Shown here: piece after piece, positions 41,739 to 44,417 of the stretch
Numbering within the stretch: the first letter of the stretch is position 1
Layout of the letters: every line of letters begins with the position of its first letter
NCBI GenBank assembly: GCA_012513605.1
Contig: JAAZBV010000033.1
Location: 1 to 44,417, forward strand
Length of the DNA stretch: 44,417 bases
Source of the DNA: Desulfatiglans sp.
GTDB taxonomy: Bacteria; Desulfobacterota; DSM-4660; Desulfatiglandales; HGW-15
Direction of reading: 5' to 3'
The notes under the pieces: model-generated
What the model saw: the letters and a program-made list of their open reading frames with translations, nothing else
Told to the model about the DNA's origin: nothing
Databases searched by the model: none
Made by a program: the position numbers and the translations under genes

Positions 41739-41772
41739 AGTTCCCTGCATGCGGTTTTCCCGCACAAGGCTC
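41739..41772 (-). ncRNA. Group II intron domain V (catalytic core)
   Basis: A 34-nt hairpin on the minus strand: GAGCCTTGTGCGG, GAAA loop, ACCGCATGCAGGGAACT. The AGC triad near the 5' base, the GNRA-type loop and the 34-nt size are those of domain V, the catalytic element of group II introns. Confidence 0.85.
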
Positions 41773-41805
41773 TTCAGTATTACTCGCTTCGTACAAAAGC
41801 GATAG

Positions 41806-43107
41806 TTAATCCCAATATCCTATTATCCGGGGTCGGGGGATTCTGTAATACTCCAGCATCCTCTTAAACCCTTCCCATGTACAGCTTTTCCTCTGACTTC
41901 GGCGATTCAGCCACTTGAACATCATTTCCTTTGCTAGATAATAATACTTCCATAGCATTTCAAAATTACCACATACTCCGTAGTAATTCCAGTGTCCTTG
42001 TAACTTCTGCCTTAGCTTTGTAAATAGTTCTCTCGTCCCAAGCCTGCTGCGTTCTTTCTTTATCCATACAAGAAGATTGGATACTGCAACTTTAAACTTC
42101 TTCTTGGATGTACGCATCTTAACAAGCGGCTTTCCTTCCCTGCTAACGCCCCAGCGGTATTCAAATCCCAGAAAGGTAAATACTTCACTACATTCTGTTA
42201 TAAACCTGGTAAATTTTATCAGTCTGGTCTTTTCTTTCGATATTTCCAGACCAAATTTCCCAAGTCTTTTTCCAAGCACATCATAAAACCGCTGGGCGTC
42301 CCGATGATACTGGAAACATACCACAAAGTCGTCAGCATATCTCATCAACATTACATCTCCTTCACATCTTGGTTTTACTACCTTCTCAAACCAGATATCC
42401 AGAGCATAATGAAGATAAATATTTGCTAAAACTGCCGATACTATGCCACCCTGTGGTGTGCCTGTTACAGGATAGATTATCTTTCCATCCTGTTCCAGTA
42501 TCCCGGCCTTAAGCCACTTCTTTATCAGCCTGAGAAACGAACTATCCTTTACACGTTCCGACAGCATGCGGATCAGCCAGTCATGGTTCAGATTATCAAA
42601 GAACCCTTTGATATCAGCGTCAAGTATCCAGCGAAACTTTCCTCTGTGGATCAGTTCGCTGAGTTTCAACGCTGCCTTCTGGGGGCCTTTTCCTCTCCTG
42701 TATCCATGACTGAACGGCATAAAGTCCTGTTCATATATTGCTGACAGGATTGATGCTACTGCCGTTTGCACTACTTTGTCTCCTACAACCGGTATCCCAA
42801 GTGGTCTTCTTCCTCCGGGTTTGGGGATATAGCGGCGTCTTACAAGCTTCGCCTTATATCTACCTTCCTTTAACTCAGTGACTATCTTTTCAATATTCTC
42901 ATCCAGGTTGGACTCAAATTCCTTATAGTCAACTGAATCAACTCCCGGTGCTGCTTTCCTATTAATACCAGGAAAGCACCACTTAAGATTTTCCTCGTTA
43001 AGGAGGCTGTACAGGTTCCCGAATTTGTGTTTGGGGTCTTCCTTCGCCCTCTTTGCTATTCCCCGCAGTGAGGTTTGCATACGATTATCAGCCTTTCTTA
43101 TCTGCAT
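41806..43107 (-). CDS. ltrA: Group II intron reverse transcriptase/maturase (no endonuclease domain)
   Basis: 433 residues. RT blocks are evident: NRKAAPGVDSVDYKEF (RT0-1), YIPKPGGRRPLGIPVVGDKV (RT2), FRWILDADIKGFFDNLNH (RT3), VTGTPQGGIVSAVLANIYLH (RT4, residues ~215-234) and MRYADDFVVCF (YADD at 257-260). The thumb/X maturase region (LRQKLQGHWNYYGVCGN) follows, and the protein ends at RPRIIGYWD without an HNH endonuclease. It assists splicing and copies the intron RNA during retrohoming. The absence of endonuclease is usual for introns that target single-stranded or hairpin DNA. Confidence 0.92.
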   Translation of the reverse strand: MQIRKADNRMQTSLRGIAKRAKEDPKHKFGNLYSLLNEENLKWCFPGINRKAAPGVDSVDYKEFESNLDENIEKIVTELKEGRYKAKLVRRRYIPKPGGRRPLGIPVVGDKVVQTAVASILSAIYEQDFMPFSHGYRRGKGPQKAALKLSELIHRGKFRWILDADIKGFFDNLNHDWLIRMLSERVKDSSFLRLIKKWLKAGILEQDGKIIYPVTGTPQGGIVSAVLANIYLHYALDIWFEKVVKPRCEGDVMLMRYADDFVVCFQYHRDAQRFYDVLGKRLGKFGLEISKEKTRLIKFTRFITECSEVFTFLGFEYRWGVSREGKPLVKMRTSKKKFKVAVSNLLVWIKKERSRLGTRELFTKLRQKLQGHWNYYGVCGNFEMLWKYYYLAKEMMFKWLNRRSQRKSCTWEGFKRMLEYYRIPRPRIIGYWD

Positions 43108-43682
43108 ATGTTTCCTTTACGGGCTGCGTAATACTGTCATCCCCTTCCCCGGCCTGTTGTTACAGGCACCTGCCTGCGCTGCTGTAGCTTTAGTGTAAGC
43201 GTGTGATCGGCCCTACCGTCTCAGAGTACTATGGGATGATCTGACTCCCTTAAGTTCTTCGGTTGTCCTTCCTTTTGGTTGTAACTCCCTACCTCTCTAT
43301 TGGAGGAAACTTAAGGGTCTCCCAAGTTCCTGATGCTTCTCTCACTACATGCCACGCTCTCTGACCCCGGCAGCCCCTCATGAATCTCGCCTTTTCGATT
43401 CACTCGTCCCGGCTTTCGGTTCGTTAAGACCGTCGCCAACTGCTCTTTGCTACTAACGGGGCTGAATTGCTTTAGGAGGGTACGTCCTCCCTGCGGCCTA
43501 TAGTGTTCCCTGTGTACGCTTCGTGTGGGTCGTTCGGTATATATTTACCACCTATCCTTCCCAGTCACGCAACACTCGGTACGGGCTGCTGGCTAGGCTT
43601 TGCCCGATAAAGACTTCCTGCCATTACAAGCTCAAGTGTGACAGGTCACTCTATAAGAAGCACCAAGCTGCGCTTGGCGCAC

Positions 43683-43808
43683 TAACGTTAAGCTAAGGAG
43701 CCTAGCGGCCTTATGGAAAGTAACCGTGGCATGCTCCCAAGACAGTTGTTAATATTGATTATGCTCGCCCGGCGATATAGTAGCTAGGTCGCCTTGAGCT
43801 TATTGTTA
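43683..43808 (-). other. attC site C (interrupted at its R' box by the intron)
   Basis: On the minus strand TAACAATAAGCTCAAGGCGA... opens the site and ...GCTCCTTAGCTTAACGTTA closes it at the intron boundary. TAAGCTCAAGGCGACCTAGC pairs with GCTAGGCTCCTTAGCTTA, leaving single extrahelical bases. That is nearly perfect attC geometry. 126 bp long, like VCR sites. The stop codon of the gene at 43806 lies inside its first bases. Confidence 0.88.
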
Positions 43809-44225
43809 TGGAATTTTGTTCAATACACTTTGAGCCTTTTCAGTGACTTCTAATATAATATTATGGCAATTTGCCTTTTCAGATTCTTTTCCTTCTTCAT
43901 AATCACAGGAGCCTACGTTGAGGTATATTTTTTCTTGATCATATCCATTTTGGCTGAAATATATCGAGCTCATAATTGGCTCCTTTATTTTTTTTAAAAA
44001 TGATTCTGGTACCACAAACAACTTCCTATTTACTGAGTAGGTTATAGCAGTCAATTTATTCAACTCAGTGTCGTAAGTTGCCGTAATCTTACCAGTTGAA
44101 TAAGGCTTAAGAAGCGCCTGTGTGATTTCAACCTTTGTAGTGTAAGGAACTAACACAAAATCAGCTGCCGCTTGAGATGAGATAAAGAGTATGGATAAAA
44201 GAATATATATAGATTTTTTCATCAT
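43806..44225 (-). CDS. Periplasmic protein of unknown function, cassette-encoded
   Basis: 139 residues. MMKKSIYILLSILFISSQAA followed by ADF is a Sec signal peptide with cleavage near Ala20. The mature part is about 118 residues, beta-rich in appearance (VPYTTKVEITQALLKPYSTG, KITATYDTEL). It contains two Cys near the C-terminus (GSCDYEEGKESEKANC) that could form a disulfide. No family recognised. Its start lies a few bases after the crossover point of attC D, and its stop overlaps attC C, so it occupies one complete cassette. Confidence 0.75.
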   Translation of the reverse strand: MMKKSIYILLSILFISSQAAADFVLVPYTTKVEITQALLKPYSTGKITATYDTELNKLTAITYSVNRKLFVVPESFLKKIKEPIMSSIYFSQNGYDQEKIYLNVGSCDYEEGKESEKANCHNIILEVTEKAQSVLNKIP

Positions 44226-44232
44226 TTTTTCT

Positions 44233-44295
44233 CCATAACTAATTGATAACCGGCCGGGCAGCGTTTTATCGCCCGGTCGGGTTGATTTGTTTGAT
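44233..44295 (-). other. attC site D (short type)
   Basis: A 63-bp imperfect palindrome: minus strand ATCAAAC AAATCAACCCGACCGGGC, loop, GCCCGGCCGGTTATCAATTA GTTATGG. The arms pair with a few bulges, the terminal AAC and GTT are the R'' and R' cores, and GTTATGG fits the G^TTRRRY crossover box loosely. The following gene starts eight bases after the R' box. It is about half the length of the other three sites, like attC of mobile integrons. Confidence 0.75.
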
Positions 44296-44304
44296 AATGT
44301 TTAA

Positions 44305-44375
44305 GGCCTCCTCCTCTAATGGTATATAGTTCTTTTGCGAAGAAAACCAAAAACCCATTAGAAAAGGAGAAGGCC
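44305..44375. repeat. Inverted repeat in the leader of the IS110-family transposase
   Basis: GGCCTCCTCCTCTAATGG (44305-44322) pairs with CCATTAGAAAAGGAGAAGGCC (44355-44375) with a three-base bulge, enclosing 32 bp and the transposase ribosome-binding site GGAGAAGG. It probably belongs to the left end of the insertion sequence. Confidence 0.6.
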
Positions 44376-44377
44376 AG

Positions 44378-44417
44378 ATGAAATTTTATACAAAGCAACA
44401 CAAATACTATTGCGGAA
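44378..44417 (+). CDS. IS110/IS1111-family transposase, 5' end only
   Basis: The last 40 bases encode MKFYTKQHKYYCG from ATG 44378 with AAAGGAGAAGG upstream. MKFYTxQHKYYCGIDLH is a common start of IS110-family DEDD transposases, where the Asp after CGI is the first catalytic residue. The window ends before it. The element lies directly next to attC D. Subgroup (IS110 or IS1111) cannot be decided from 13 residues. Confidence 0.7.
   Translation, partial: MKFYTKQHKYYCG

Larger units (their letters stand above)
41700..43682 (-). mobile_element. Group II intron inserted in an attC R' box
   Basis: The 5' end GTGCGCC (43682 leftwards) is the conserved group II start. The internal ORF 41806-43107 encodes an intron-type reverse transcriptase. 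Domain V (41772-41739, GAGCC... with GAAA loop and ...GGGAACT) and a domain VI-like hairpin (41736-41703) follow, and the 3' end is placed at ...CTCGAT (41700), about 1,983 nt in all. 5' exon ends AACGTTA and 3' exon starts TCAGAGAGG. Splicing would restore GTTATCA, i.e. an attC crossover box. Boundaries are by motif, to within a few bases at the 3' side. Confidence 0.85.

Noticed and set aside
41806-43107. Reverse transcriptase considered as part of a diversity-generating retroelement together with the Avd-like four-helix-bundle protein at 1555
   Set aside because: The RT has group II intron features (maturase region, flanking GTGCG 5' end, domains V and VI) and lies 40 kb from the four-helix-bundle gene. 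No template/variable repeat pair was seen.

Overview
The window looks like a chromosomal stretch of an anaerobic, probably sulfate-reducing member of the Desulfobacterota (former Deltaproteobacteria). The main pointer is a four-gene operon for a periplasmic multiheme cytochrome c, a Tat-exported 4Fe-4S protein, an NrfD-type quinone-interacting membrane subunit and a 44-residue membrane peptide. This is the gene order of the A-B-C-D part of the Hmc/Nhc complexes of sulfate reducers. Moderate to low G+C, many small toxin-antitoxin modules and several families of palindromic or tandem intergenic repeats fit that assignment. The species cannot be named from the sequence.

Layout. 1-2240 is accessory DNA: nucleotidyltransferase/HEPN modules (one broken), a four-helix-bundle protein and the N-terminal stub of a polysaccharide ABC-transporter ATPase, separated and partly invaded by a repeat built on CAGGTTTCAGGTCTCAGCCCT. 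2348-9810 (+) is a surface-polysaccharide cluster: Wzx-type flippase, pyruvyltransferase-family protein, four GT2-like glycosyltransferases and an FkbM methyltransferase. 9714-14140 is a toxin-antitoxin/nucleotidyltransferase island (AbrB-PIN, Phd-PIN, HigBA-like) with a decayed copy of the FkbM 3' end and one methyltransferase. 14172-21215 (-) is a second glycan operon (SDR, YdcF-like, radical SAM, GT4, GT2, membrane GT39-like) with a type IV pilin-like gene inside it. 21308-24871 (-) is the Hmc/Nhc-like electron-transfer operon. 25326-39295 is mostly housekeeping: PLP decarboxylase, polyprenyl diphosphate synthase, RimO, a Ser/Thr kinase with a cNMP-binding domain, CCA-adding enzyme, AI-2E family permease, fructose-1,6-bisphosphatase, a 2-hydroxyacyl-CoA dehydratase-like protein coupled to a phosphatase, a Bax-inhibitor-1 family protein, an M48 protease and a bacterial 6-phosphofructo-2-kinase/fructose-2,6-bisphosphatase-like bifunctional protein.

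The most notable region is 39531-44417. I read it as an integron gene-cassette array on the minus strand. Four imperfect palindromes with attC architecture (three of about 120-126 bp resembling Vibrio VCR-type sites and one of about 63 bp) separate small genes of unknown function, most of which encode exported or membrane products. Each starts shortly after a G^TT-type crossover point, and two stop at or just before the next attC. No integrase is in the window; from the orientation it would be expected to the right. A group II intron with an endonuclease-less reverse transcriptase sits inside the R' box of one attC, and an IS110/IS1111-family transposase begins next to another. The array is therefore decorated by two kinds of element that are known to have attC-targeting relatives.

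Functionally, the window combines envelope-glycan synthesis, periplasmic electron transfer, central-carbon control (FBPase plus a fructose-2,6-bisphosphate-type enzyme) and a large share of mobile or selfish DNA.
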